Assembly (NCBI GenBank): GCA_963573305.1
Contig: OY754327.1
Span: 181,544,386 to 181,608,385, forward strand
Length of the DNA stretch: 64,000 nucleotides
Source: Pyrrhosoma nymphula
Taxonomy: Eukaryota; Arthropoda; Insecta; Odonata; Coenagrionidae
Direction: 5' to 3'
A model generated the notes under the pieces. That model saw only the letters and a program-made list of their open reading frames with translations. It searched no databases and had not been told where the DNA came from. Shown here piece after piece: positions 1 to 11,645 of the stretch (its first letter is position 1; each line of letters opens with the position of its first letter). The position numbers and the translations under genes are program-made.

Positions 1-1074
1 CGAGACGTAGCAGGATGGTGCCAGTAGTCAAAAATACTCCCATATCTTTCTCTAAACTTGAACTGATAATCATTTTAGTTCTCTCTAAAGTATTTCGCGT
101 GTACTTACTATTGTTTTGAATTGATGGCTTATCTTCCTAAAATTATGAAGAAAACGGTGCCATTTTGAATAAATGCGAGCAAAGGTTCGACCTCGGACCT
201 GTGGGTTCCATGCGTCCACCCTTTCGGTGCCCTCTCCCAAAACCTGTGCTTTCGTGTTTAAGGAGATTCTTGGGAAAACTGGGGCCTTCTTTGACTCAGT
301 GAACTTGTGCCATGGGTCATGATGTTAGCGGAAGGTAAGTAGTTAATGACCTCGCCTAGTTTTCTTTCACATTAAGACAATAAGTAAGTTTCACGATTCA
401 CATCAGCCACACACATATGATGGCATGTGCGTAAACCACATGTATTACATTGACATGAATGAAGGAATTCGCGCTTTTGGGGGCTTGGCTTGCGCTCAAA
501 GACCTCGATTATCCGTAACATTGTGAGAGTTTGATTTCATAGGTGAGCCTTGCCGTTGTTTTGCGTGTCGTCATGGCTAATGTATTTTCGTACGATCCGA
601 AGGTAATGATTGCATCCATGTGTTGTGGGAGAGCTTCGCTTCATTCTGAAGGGCGCCGATCGAACGTCCAGAAGGAGTGTGCCTCCCACACGTCTTCCGG
701 GATTCTTTATGTGATCGAATGTTTTCGGTCATCAGGAGGTGAGAGGAGGAGAGGCTGTGTCTCGGAAAGTCCCAAAGTCTTCCGATCTGTGCGGTCCAAC
801 CCACGGCGACGGTTGTAATGTGCACCGCCAACTATTTTTAAATCTTCCCAGTTCTCGTTAGGTGGGCATTCTTCGTTCTCATCGTTTTTTCGTGTTACTG
901 ACGAGGAAACGTGGTAAACAAAGCGGAAAGTCACGTTCCTCCAAATAGTGTGGGCGTAGTTTATCGAGGGGGTAAAGAGGCTCTTCGAAGATGCGCAATC
1001 ATAGAAAAAGGACGTGGTTGTCAGTGTCATTCCCCTATGTTGTATCAGCACAGTCGCGTAAATAAGGAAGTAAC
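1..1074. other. Intergenic/intronic DNA, nothing recognised
   Basis: Mixed-composition sequence with only short, overlapping open frames on both strands (largest about 130 codons, with no recognisable motif). I see no repeat ends, tRNA boxes or conserved domain. It runs up to the first base of the MITE that begins at 1075. Confidence 0.5.
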
Positions 1075-1624
1075 TTAAGGTAGTTTGAGCGAAAACTAAC
1101 TCCACCTAGAATTTGATGAACTTGGCCTCATTTTAAAGATAAAACTCATCTTTCTAATGATATCAAAATATTAACCCCTTGCCGAACTTCTTTTCGAGTA
1201 GTTTGCCTGACAATATAAGCTGTTTTACATGGGATAGATTATGGCCGTGCGCTCCAGAGGGAGAATATTTAAAACAATTAGGAACTTCTAGCACCTAGAT
1301 TTCGTCAAAAAACTAACGGTGTGTAGATTGTATGTTTTATTAACTATTTATAAAAATAATCTATTACTCACCACAGTAATGTTTACAGAATTGCAAAAAA
1401 ACCTGCTGTTTTCAAGGGTTTTCAGCCGTACGGCGGGAAAAAAATGAGTCAAGTTAGAGACTTATGTAGCTTTATTCATTTAATCCCTGAGAATTTCTAT
1501 TTAACTATGTTTTGCGCCAATAATATTACAATATTTATTTCATACTTCTTACATTTGCTGAAATAAAAAAATAAAATTTGAATATGATCTACTAGGGAAC
1601 TATCTCGCTCAAACCACCTTAAAA
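1075..1624. mobile_element. Non-autonomous DNA transposon (MITE), copy 1 of family A
   Basis: Begins with TTAAGGTAGTTTGAGCGA at 1075 and ends with TCGCTCAAACCACCTTAA near 1605-1622, so it has terminal inverted repeats of about 18 bp next to TTA(A) on each side. No coding sequence is visible inside. A second copy in opposite orientation lies at 58034-58572 and can be aligned by eye through the interior, for example at CCCCTTGCCGAAC and TTTATTTTT..TTTCAGC. A TTA or TTAA target fits PIF/Harbinger or piggyBac-type elements; I cannot choose between them. The two copies differ by scattered substitutions and short indels, so the family is not very recent. Confidence 0.75.
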
Positions 1625-4600
1625 GTAAATGCTTTAGTCTCAAAATTTTAAACTGAGGTACCGTTATTATTGGTTTGTATTCCTAGATTTTATTTCAGGC
1701 CTGCAAGTCGCTTTCCTTTACAAGAATTTAACTTGTCGTTCGAACACGGCTCTCTTAATGGCTACATGAAATATTGTGAGTACGATTCCCTAATCTGGGG
1801 TCATTAATGTGCTTACGGTTGAATATTACATTGACTTTTAGCCTAATTTTACCACCGGAGTAGGTACTATGGAGAAGTCTCACCTAGATTTTAGTTCCGT
1901 ACCACTCAACAGTTTTTCCTCGACGACCTCACCAGCCTCTTACCCTACAACATTCCATGTCAGAAACTCCGTGGGATTATATTTTTTAACGAGGGTATTT
2001 TCCGTCCTGTAGATATTTGGTACTGAGTGCATATTGAAGACATAGACAATTTCCTTTAGCCGCCAAGGAAACCCTAATCCTCGAAGACTTGAGGGAGTCA
2101 CGAGATGATTAGCAGTGTTAGCTACAGTTATGACAGTGTATCTCCATACATACGAAAGACGGCAATCAAGCGAATTGGTCGTATTTTTTTCTTCCACGCA
2201 ATGTTTCTTACTGTTATTGTGTAATGGAATTTTTTCTGCACTTACTCATCGAGAAGTTGGCTTCTTTCTTTCCAAATAGTATGATATTACGAGACAATCA
2301 CATTAAATTCAATTTCCTGGATTTAAATTGTAAATTACATTCTAGTTCTAAATATCGCATATACCTTCTCTGATGGCAAGCTGAGTGGATAGACCCGAAA
2401 GATAGCTTCCTCTATTTGAATGTATCATTTACGTACATAATTTTCCAATTCGAATATGCCTATGAACGGTGATGCAATGTGTCGAAAGAATTACGGCGAG
2501 CACTTTGATATGTCAAATAGTAACCGGTAAATATTTGTCGAATTACTTCGGAAATGCATCAAAGGATCGCCTTTATTGATGATGTCAACTATTGAGATCA
2601 CTGCTGCTAATGTTGTCACCTTTGCCCTAGTTGTTCCTAAGTATGTCTCCAAAATCGGTTCAGCTTTCCTCCGGGAGAGTATTTAGAATGACCGATGGCT
2701 CAAGGGAGGTCTAAGGACGCTTTACTCTCTCCCCGCCTTCCTTATACGCGCTCCTTCCAGGAGTGTGTTCAAGAATTCCTTGTGTTGAAGGATCGGAGGG
2801 AGATACGGCATCCCCTTGGGCTCGTGCAGTCGTCGAGGAAGGGCCAGATCCAACGCTCGTCGTTTACATCATTTAGTTCTCCGGCCACAAACTCTCCAAT
2901 AAAAATAGAGGATCCCAGAGACTCTTGTCAGGTAGTTAAGGTAGTCCACGTGGCCATATTTTATCCCAGTACGTCCAGGAACCGCCGTGAGGTCAGATTT
3001 CATACCCTAAAAGTCCGGGCTCACGGAATGGAAAGGGATTATTTTGCATCCCCTCCCTTGGGAGAGAGTATGTTTCAGTTTTAGCCGCCAATTCTTGGCT
3101 TTCGCGGGAATACTTTTTTCGTTTGTTTTTAATTAAAAACCCTGTTGCTCAGAGATAGGTTTTGATAAATTAGCAATGGAAATTATTTTTCCATGGTGAC
3201 TGTTGTTGGCATTCCGTCAATTTCATAGATTTGTCCCTTTTATAGAAAATCGTTCCGTATTTTCATGCTCCTCGGATTTCTTCGTTACAGTTAGCATTTT
3301 TTACAGACCATCGCGTTTGTCGATTTGCCGTTTGTTTGTAATTTTTTATTGTCGAAAAATGAGTAAGTTTTGGTTCTCTCTGTCCCACAAGGATGAATTT
3401 AAAGGGTAACCCCTTATGTCAGCATAGGATAGCCATCGCTATAACATTTTCGCAGTCAAGGAGACGGTTTTATGAGTATTTCCGGGTGCAGAATTTTCCG
3501 TATTCAAAACCTGTCAATAAAGAAAAAATCAGAAAACTCCTCCTCCTCTAGTTCCTTATACCTCCATAAATATTTTGAGAAAGGTGTTTTCAAGTGTGTC
3601 ATTCTTCATCCCTGGTTATTGCAAGAAAACTTCTTATTCAGCAAGCATATTTGAGAAAGAAAAACATTATAGTTGCAAATTTTTGAAACTTTTGAAGAGG
3701 TTTTTTCGCCAAAAGTGGTTGCCAAGTATGTCGGGCGTCCCGCAGTCGATCGAAATAGGGATCGCAGTGGATAATGAAAGATAATTCCACCGAAACGATA
3801 GTGACTCTGCGCAATATTTTTATCGCGCATAAGCGGACGAAATAATGCTCTAAAGTTTCAAATCTGTGCGAATAATCTGGGGAAACTATCTTCCTTACCT
3901 AAGCGGAGTGCTTTCCAGGAATATAGAATTGCGTAGTGCATTTAAAGTAGCTCAGGGAAAATAGCTGGTCCCTTTACTCCACGAATGTATGAATTCACCG
4001 CACCCCTGTGCTATGTTCGATTCGATATCCAATTTGGCTAATAAAAAAACCCTTTTGTTTGTTGGTCAATCTCTTAATTTAAAGTAGAGAGTGGAGGCAA
4101 AAAATGAAGAACATGGATCTTAATTTGTAGTACTTATTGAATCAGTGGCTTGCGGTCTTTGTTTATGGAAGGATTAGAATAGTATTTCCTCGAGTTTTTT
4201 ATTTAATGGTTAGATGTAGCTTGCCAATCTCTATCCCATGTTCTTTTTTATCGTGATACCTATCAAGATTCAAATCTTTTCTCAGATATGTATTTACTTT
4301 AAAAATTACAAATATTTTTTGCATGAATAATTTACTCGCAATGGTATTAAACTTAATAGAAAAAAATTTAAATGGCCTTAATGTAATTCTGTTGTATGTT
4401 ATCATAACATGATGTACTATACCTATTCCAGAAACTTATTCATCTCGGAATTTTAGGTATTTACACCTCCCATTTGGTGCCAGTGAATATTAACTCTCGT
4501 GAAAGGATGCAGTTTGAGTTCTACTAGCATTTGGAGCTTTTATCCGGATGTAATCCCTCACTTGGGACTTTTAGCGACTATCTCTTGTTTTAGTGGGAGA

Positions 4601-4900
4601 AAATTGAAAGCTTCCGGTTGATTATGTTCAATTTTTATGGTTTTCGGACGTAGCACGACTGGGACGTGGAACGTGGCTTTGGAACTACTATTGTGAAAAG
4701 AGTTTTTGAGACATTGGGGTGATAATCCTTCTTCCCATTCACGGCGTTAGCGAGAGACCCGACTAAGTTTTCCCGAAGCTGCGTTGTCAGTTTCACAGCG
4801 TGACTTATCGCAGTCGAGTTTACGCTTACAATTAGCCATTTACGCTCGGGGCGTGAACTTGAAATCGGTTCGCAAGTCCTTTATACACATCGGTATAGAT
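1625..4900. other. Non-coding DNA, nothing recognised
   Basis: AT-rich sequence. The longest open frame (2695-3084, plus strand, 129 codons) lies in a slightly GC-richer patch and shows no domain I recognise. I see no repeat ends, RNA gene or promoter motif that I would defend. Confidence 0.5.
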
Positions 4901-5189
4901 CATTGAGTCAACGCAATGGCATGGTATTACTAATACGTTGTGTATGTTTATAATATATACGTTATATGTAATATGTTTATAATATATGCGTCACAACATA
5001 GGCATGGCGGAATTGCTTGGGGGTTCCAGTGATCCATTGCGCTGTTCCGGCGGGTGTGGTGACGGCTGCACCTGGTTGAGGCTCATGTGCCGGAGAAATC
5101 GCGTCGTAGGACACAAATGATAGAGAAACTGTACATGCTATCTGTTCCCTTGAGGCGACCGACCTCAATGGCATGGGCACTGTAGTAGG

Positions 5190-7482
5190 TTCAAGGGAGC
5201 GTTCAAGTATTACGTAAGCACATTTTTGGCCATTTTTGACCTCTCCCCCTTGTAAGCACAAATAAGCCGAACCACCCCCCGCTTGCTTACGTAAGGTTTT
5301 TTCGATTTTTTATATTTGCTTTATATAAAGAAAACCAAATATTTTATACTATTTTTGAAGTTTTTCTTTAGCAATGTCACATGAGTACTATAAAAAAGCG
5401 TATTATTAAAGTACTTTAGTAGTATTTATTAGTAAATTAAATGTATTAAATTATTTATTAATAAATTATTATCGGTACGCGTAACGCTATATACTATCTG
5501 GGCTTTCTGTATAGTGTAGAAAAAATTACTTTGAGCGTAAAACCAACCGAACGGTGAAAGCGAACACGCACGCGAATGGGCGAACACATCACTCCACATT
5601 TATTAGAGAGAGAGAAGCGCTCCAATAATTTATTCAAGCATCCAAAGTTTCACTTCAGTCATGCGTCGCCGCGATACTTCATTTTTTAAATCGTAGTAAT
5701 TTAATTTTTATGCATATATGTAGCCATGGCTACATACATGAATGTAAATTTGAAGGAGGAAGTTTGCACGAGTAAAATTAATAAACGCTGATGAGCAATA
5801 AATTCTGATTTAATGAACTATTATATAATGGAATACATGAAGATGTAATGAAATCTGTGCTAATGTACGACACAAGGGCACAGTAGTATCTTTTAATTGA
5901 CTCAAATAACATGTCATTTTTTACAGGAGAAGGCAAGAAGCGCCCTGAAAGTACTCCAAATAAACCACATCTTGGTGGAGAACAACATTTTGAATCTTTG
6001 AATTTGACTAATTGTAGCAAGTATTGACTCTCGCGGACATTTATGAATACCATTTTGTTTCTGGATCATCCGGAAGGTCTAGATCACCAGGTGCAATGTA
6101 TTTAGCATTTACGGGATATCCATCAATTTGCATAAAGTTCCATACCTCTGCCAGAACCTTCCCAGCATATTCGAAGTTGGATTTTTCCAGATCTTTATTG
6201 AAAGTGCGACTACAGTCATACAAGTGAGACCCAAAGTGGTCATGTGGAAAATTAATCCAGCTAGCTCCCTACTTACTGGTGCCATTCTACGCTCAACTCG
6301 GTTGAAAGCACTCCAACCTGGAGCATTTGTTGCAATGAATAGTTCCAATTATTTTAATACCATCGATTAAAGTCACGCCAGAAACATGAAATTAGCTCCA
6401 GCGCATATGCTGCGTCGCACACGCCTGAGGGGTTAAACTGGTTCGGAATTCGGAGTTGTTTACAGATAAAATATTATAATGAATAATTATAATATGTAAT
6501 GAACTAACCTTAGTAAAAAAGTTAAGTAAGCCAGCCTTCTTTTTTATAGCTCTCTGCAATTCATCCTCGACTCTCTTCAGTATAACGTTTTCCAGCTCCG
6601 TATACGACTTTGCACTGTTTTCATAATCTCGCCATATTTAATTTATTTTATTTTGTACAGTTAGTGAAACTAAGTTCGGATGAGACTTTTTATAGCCCTC
6701 GTAAAGTTTCTGGTACAATATGCGGCGGTTAGTTGACGGAATTAATTATGCAATATTACTAAAATCACAAAACAAACAAGAATAAAACGTGCATTGCACC
6801 AAGTCTCCCTCACACACACGAATAGGTAGACATCTTCTTACAAATGACATTAATTTCTTTCACAAACAACCGAGAAGTTGAAAATAGACACTCCAGTGAC
6901 AGTTTCACGGTCTTAACCCTCTGCCTTCTGAAGTTTAAATGCTCAAATCCGGGCTCCCCCTAATACCTCGCAAGTTGCCCTGCTTTTGTTTTCCCCGACC
7001 AAGGGAGGCTCAGTTACTTTTAGTTACAATGTCGTGCCATTTTACTGACGCATGCGCTGTGGGAGAGCAACTCATTTGCTCTTTAGGAGCAATCTTTCAC
7101 CCCTTGACTCCTCTATAAGTGACAATGTATTCAACGATTTATTCCATATACATTGCGCTCTTCTACTGGCCTTAGAATCTCCTAGGTGACACGCTACGAC
7201 TAGATGATACTACATTATTCTTTGTAATCATCCTTCAGATGACTCGCAACCTCTGGCGTTTTCAATTTAGTAGATATTATTTTGAAATCCGTTTGAGCAA
7301 CCAGAAGCACTCCGAAGATACACAATACGCTCTACTCGACCACTCCTCCTTTCTTCACTAAAGAGTAAGACCTTCCTGTCTTACGTAAGCAATCCTATGA
7401 CCCCCCCTCCCACTTGTCAGCAAAAGTAAGCAAAATCGTAACCCCCCTCTCCTAGGGGTGCTTACGTAATACTTGAACTTCC
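5190..7482 (-). mobile_element. Decayed DNA transposon with about 95-bp inverted ends
   Basis: The left end carries GTTCAAGTATTACGTAAGCA near 5201 and closes its terminal block with GCTTGCTTACGTAAGG near 5282-5297. The right end (7380-7480) is its reverse complement, from CTTACGTAAGCAATCC to GTGCTTACGTAATACTTGAA. Each terminal block contains C-rich stretches between two TTACGTAA motifs. The interior holds a broken minus-strand gene at about 5920-6735. Superfamily is uncertain: I recognise the type of end and the protein from arthropod genomes but cannot name the group. I could not fix a target-site duplication, so the outer boundaries are approximate. Confidence 0.65.
5920..6735 (-). pseudogene. 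Broken gene of a transposon-linked arthropod protein
   Basis: On the minus strand, three blocks read in order. Block 1 (about 6731-6510) gives a lysine-rich segment starting NRRILYQKLYEGYKKSHP with one in-frame stop after VQNKIN. Block 2 (about 6348-6225) contains NAPGWSAFNRVERRMAP followed by VSRELAGLI, where the frame breaks. Block 3 resumes in another frame (6223-6041, containing EKSNFEYAGKVLAEVW). It then shifts again to about 6035-5920, with QYLLQLVKFKDSKCC and GRFLPSPV. The CC pair and the FLP(S/P)P motif recall an unnamed, high-copy protein family found in many arthropod genomes; I recall the family but do not know its function. At least two frameshifts and a stop mean it is dead. It sits centrally between the inverted ends at 5.2 and 7.4 kb, which suggests it is that transposon's own gene. 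Confidence 0.6.
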
Positions 7483-7545
7483 CCCAAATGATAAATTACA
7501 CTCAATATTAATTCACAAAAATTGTCTTGGATGATAGCAATTGTC

Positions 7546-7577
7546 AAACTCGGCACACTCGGAAGTGTGCCGAGTTT
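7546..7577. repeat. Perfect 14-bp stem-loop
   Basis: Arms AAACTCGGCACACT and AGTGTGCCGAGTTT are perfectly complementary around the 4-nt loop CGGA. It lies just outside the right end of the 5.2-7.5 kb transposon. It could be a foldback relic or an RNA hairpin. There is no U-run after it, and intrinsic terminators are not expected in a eukaryote. Confidence 0.7.
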
Positions 7578-7579
7578 GT

Positions 7580-10500
7580 GTGGAAGTTGAAATCGGAGAG
7601 TTGTACTGTGATGACACTTTTAACTCCAGTCTATTATCCAGGGGAGGCTTCTATCGACAAACAAATATTGTGTATTCCGTTTCCTTTTGGTTTGTTGTTC
7701 ATTCACTAGCTATTTTTTGAACAATGGGTCCTTTGGGACATCTCTCTTCTTCTGAGCAAGTGTAAGGAAATAGGGACGAATTGAAAAGGGCTGGGAGACC
7801 TTAAAACAATGACCGTAAGAATGGCAGCATATGCTTTTTGGCAAGCTATATTCGAAAAATAATTTGTTTTCCCTTGTTTCTGAAGATGTCAGCAGAAAGA
7901 TGGCGAAAAGAAGGAAGTAGAATGATGTGGGGACGGAGTAGGGAAATAGAATATTTGAAAGAAAAATCGATTTATTAAGGCTATTTCCTATTTATTATCG
8001 ACTTATAGAAGGAAAATTATGGGAGTTTTCATGCACCAAGAAGAAAAAATTTCAGAAAGAAGTTGGCGCGCTCTTTAAGACGGATAAAATATCGGATACT
8101 GACAAATGCCGAACGATGCCATTTGAAGAGAAATTACAGGAAATGCGTCATCAAAATGGAAGAAATTAGGACAGGGTGAAGAGAATGTGTGGTCGAACTT
8201 TCCGGGAACGGTAAGAGGTCATTGTGCGTAGGTACGTGATGGTAATAAGAGAGGAGAGGTAATTGCTGATGGAAGGCAATTGTCTTCCGATGTAATCCAA
8301 AGATGAGGATAGTTAAGTCCTTGATAGATCAGAAGTGGTTACTTTCCTTACCTAGTGGTACTTACCTAAATGGTGAACATGGCCTTAATACCGTTTATGT
8401 TATCGCATATCCATCTAATTTCTTGTTCGGAAATTATTTATCCGTAAATAATTAGTGGAATCAGATATTTGTCGGATAGCAAGTGGATTGTCTTCCTGAG
8501 GGAGAGAAAGCCGTCACTCATTTAGGTGCGATACCGGTGTCTATTATCATAACTTATTTTTACTTGTTAATAATAAGCCGTATTTCAATATTATAATATC
8601 GTTACTTCTCGAAAAATTTTAAAAATATCTAATTACACTTGTCTTGAGAAAAATACGAGGAAATTTATTATATTTAATATAATCTACTCACCCAAACCAC
8701 CCAGGTGCCAATATAAATCCGCGACCTTTTTAAAAGCGTGGGTTTTACCGCTCCCCCACGAAGGCCGGACAACTAGTTTTTGAAAACCATAGTGAAGTGA
8801 TTTAGTCATATTTTTCCTTTAGAATAAACAGCTTGTAAACTCCTACTAGGATAGTAAAACCTGGAATAAGCTGAAATGCATCGACCCCCGATTATCATCC
8901 TATTTGCGTTTATTAATGGATAGGCAATGGAATCAACCTTATAAACCAACCTTCTTTTATATTCCATCAAGCCGTAATTTCCCGTCGACCTTTATTCAAT
9001 CTGGAGATTAAATTATATTTTGTTTGAAAAAAAAGAAGTACGATTATTGTACTTGAGGTAAAATATGTCCAAGATTACGTTGGGCACGAATCCCGACTTC
9101 TGTGAGGTATGCGGTCTGTCAAAATGGAGGCGGTGGGGAGTCACTTGGAGGTGTCACCTCTCTCTGAAGCTGGATGGGCTGGAAGCCAAGGCACTCGCCA
9201 ATTAAGCTGGCCCTTAAGTTAAACCTTAGTTTTTTGTTGCTATAAGGGGTTCATGGGGTTCTCAACAGGCATGCCTAATACCTGAGAGTAAGGAATATAT
9301 CCGAAATGATTATCCCTGAGACGAATTTCAATCGCTTTGCCGATAGGATTTGAAATTCGACTCTTGAATTGAAATGCCTCGCGCAACGTTGTATAATGCG
9401 CAAGTTAGGTGTCATTCTATTTTTGTGTTCGCAGGTTACTTTAGTTTGCGTAAGTAAATGTTGTTGCGTGTACAGCGTAGATGCTGAAATTAACCTCGAA
9501 GACGCCGTTTACTAAAATCTAAAATTGGCTGTGTTCATTTCTGGCCCACAGTTTATTCATTCAAGGTTTCTCTGGCTTTCTAATTCCTATTCCAACTATG
9601 ATGAGGGCCGGAGTGTCGTTATAATTCGTTGCCAAATGCGATTTCTGCTGTCGAACAAAACAGATATCGCATATTTTTATTGGCTTAGGTTTATTTTCAA
9701 CTTCCTTGACCTTGATAAATATTTTAGCCGCAGGCACTGATATTTATCACTCCGATCCGTAGGCTTGCCACTTTTATGGGAGGTATAGAGTATGACAGGT
9801 TTTCTGTCTCGCCACATATTTTTTATCAACGAGAACATATTAACTCTTCATCGTTTTACCAAAAATAATTAAGAAAAATCCTGAGATATGATAATTAAGG
9901 AAATTCTATGACTAGCAATTCAAATGCAATGCCATAACATTATTTCTACCATCTTAAATAAAAATTATTTCTGCGCATCGAAGTCCATACCTATCAACGC
10001 TAAATAATGTTATTCTGATCTTCAAGGAGACAACATATGGTAACTTTTAGATGCATCCAATATTTATCTGGCATACCCTCTCGTAATTAGTCATTTTCAC
10101 GGGTTTTTCATGGATTTTAACCCTAGGAGAGAACCTATTGGACTAATATTACATGATGTGTACAAATTGTACAGTTTTAACGCTGAAACGGGGTGAATTA
10201 AACCAATTCTAGTTTTTATTGGTGGGTGAGACTAAGTTTTGCGAACTGCAGAATACTCGATGATAGCTGATTCCTCCTCCCATATGCATTATTTCGTTTG
10301 TTCTTAGCCAAATAAAATAATAAAATCTAAATTACTATCGAATGCAGAACGATGTGGAAACTTGCATGTCATTGGCAATCATGAAGATCATCTGTAAAGA
10401 AAAGGCATTGAAACTTTTCCGGTCTTTCATAAAGTGAAGGGCGAAGTCCCACGGCATCTCTGACTCAATTCCTCGTCGAATTTGAACAATTATTTGATCA

Positions 10501-11247
10501 ATGGGAATTTTCATGATCAGACGATTTGAAAGGGTGGTGGAGCATGAGCCCATGAATATGCTGATTGTAGTTAATTTTTGGAGGGACAGTCTGTTGACTA
10601 TGATCTTTTTTCTCCATCATCATTTGGGAATGAATTTGGCGGATAAAAATTACATATGGGAATTGGAGTGTTGAAATAATAGGTTTGCGGGGGTAACTGG
10701 GATATGACTTTTGCATTTAATCCAAATTTTTCTGCTAGTTAATGATGATTTATAAACTCATTATCTCAACTGGAGTAATATATTCAGAATAATTGTAATA
10801 ATAAATTGTTATTTAATTTAAGCTCTACGTATTTAAAAATGCCATTTAATGCCATATTTCAATGACATTTCAGAGATTCTTCCTCGATATGAGCGAGGAA
10901 TAAATTGGCTTGGGTACACGAGTTATTCTGGAAGACAAAGAGGTCTTTGGATTACTTAATGGAAGGCAGTGTGTATGATAAACAAAATACAGCTCTTAAT
11001 TGGAATAACAAATATTTACGAGCAGAAAAGTTTATGTGATGATCTCGCAATAGAAAGTAAAGGAAGGAACACTCTAAAAGCCTACTTAGTTGTTAGAATA
11101 CCAAATAATGAAGGGGTACAGAAACGATGGAAAAACTTGCATATCGCCTAAGATATGGAGATGTTACTGCACTCTATTTAGGTCACATATGCATTCCGCC
11201 GCGAGCATTTGGGACCCAGCACAGAAATATATAATTCGCGAAATATA
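7580..11247. other. Non-coding DNA, nothing firmly recognised
   Basis: AT-rich sequence with only short open frames. A moderately GC-richer patch at about 9100-9260 has the feel of a repeat fragment, but I could not place it in a family. No coding domain or RNA gene is visible. Confidence 0.45.
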
Positions 11248-11643
11248 TTTAAGGTGGTTGGAGCAGTTATCGTGGGTCATTGAATGTACATACGTTTTTA
11301 TAATGTTTTAAGTAAGTTGAAAAAATGATTCTTGGACCACATTTCATCTAACATAAGTGCATCTGTTTATGCGTTGGAATTCACCATACAGGCAGCAATT
11401 GAAAGGTTGCAAGAATTATATTTTAATTTTTTCTTTCATTAAAGCATGTTAGGACGAGAATTATTACGAAATATATGTCATGTGCCATAAGGCCACGTGT
11501 TAAGGTAGCTTTGAATTGCCATAAAACCAAATCGGATGCAATGTTTTCACTTATAAGTATCTATAGATATCACTATTAAGAACGGATACGCAAATTTTCA
11601 TGCAAATCAAAAGAAAAAGCAAAAATCGCTCCAACCACCTTAA
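11248..11643. mobile_element. MITE with ends related to family A
   Basis: Begins TTTAAGGTGGTTGGAGCAGTT and ends AATCGCTCCAACCACCTTAAA, so the ends are inverted repeats of about 18 bp flanked by TTTAA-like targets. The ends are close to those of the 1075-1624 element (AAGGTGGTTTGAGCGA versus AAGGTGGTTGGAGCGA). The interior is not obviously alignable, so I call it a related subfamily. No coding sequence inside. Confidence 0.65.
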
Positions 11644-11645
11644 AG

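Noticed and set aside
2695..3084. 129-codon plus-strand frame
   Set aside because: No motif, no homologous copy in the window and no supporting signals. Might be an exon, but I cannot support it.
5204..7478. Target-site duplication for the 5.2-7.5 kb transposon
   Set aside because: No convincing identical flanks could be found beyond GGG/CCC at the ends, so boundaries are left approximate.
9100..9260. Possible SINE or LTR fragment
   Set aside because: GC-richer and gene-like in texture, but no box, end or partner copy was found.
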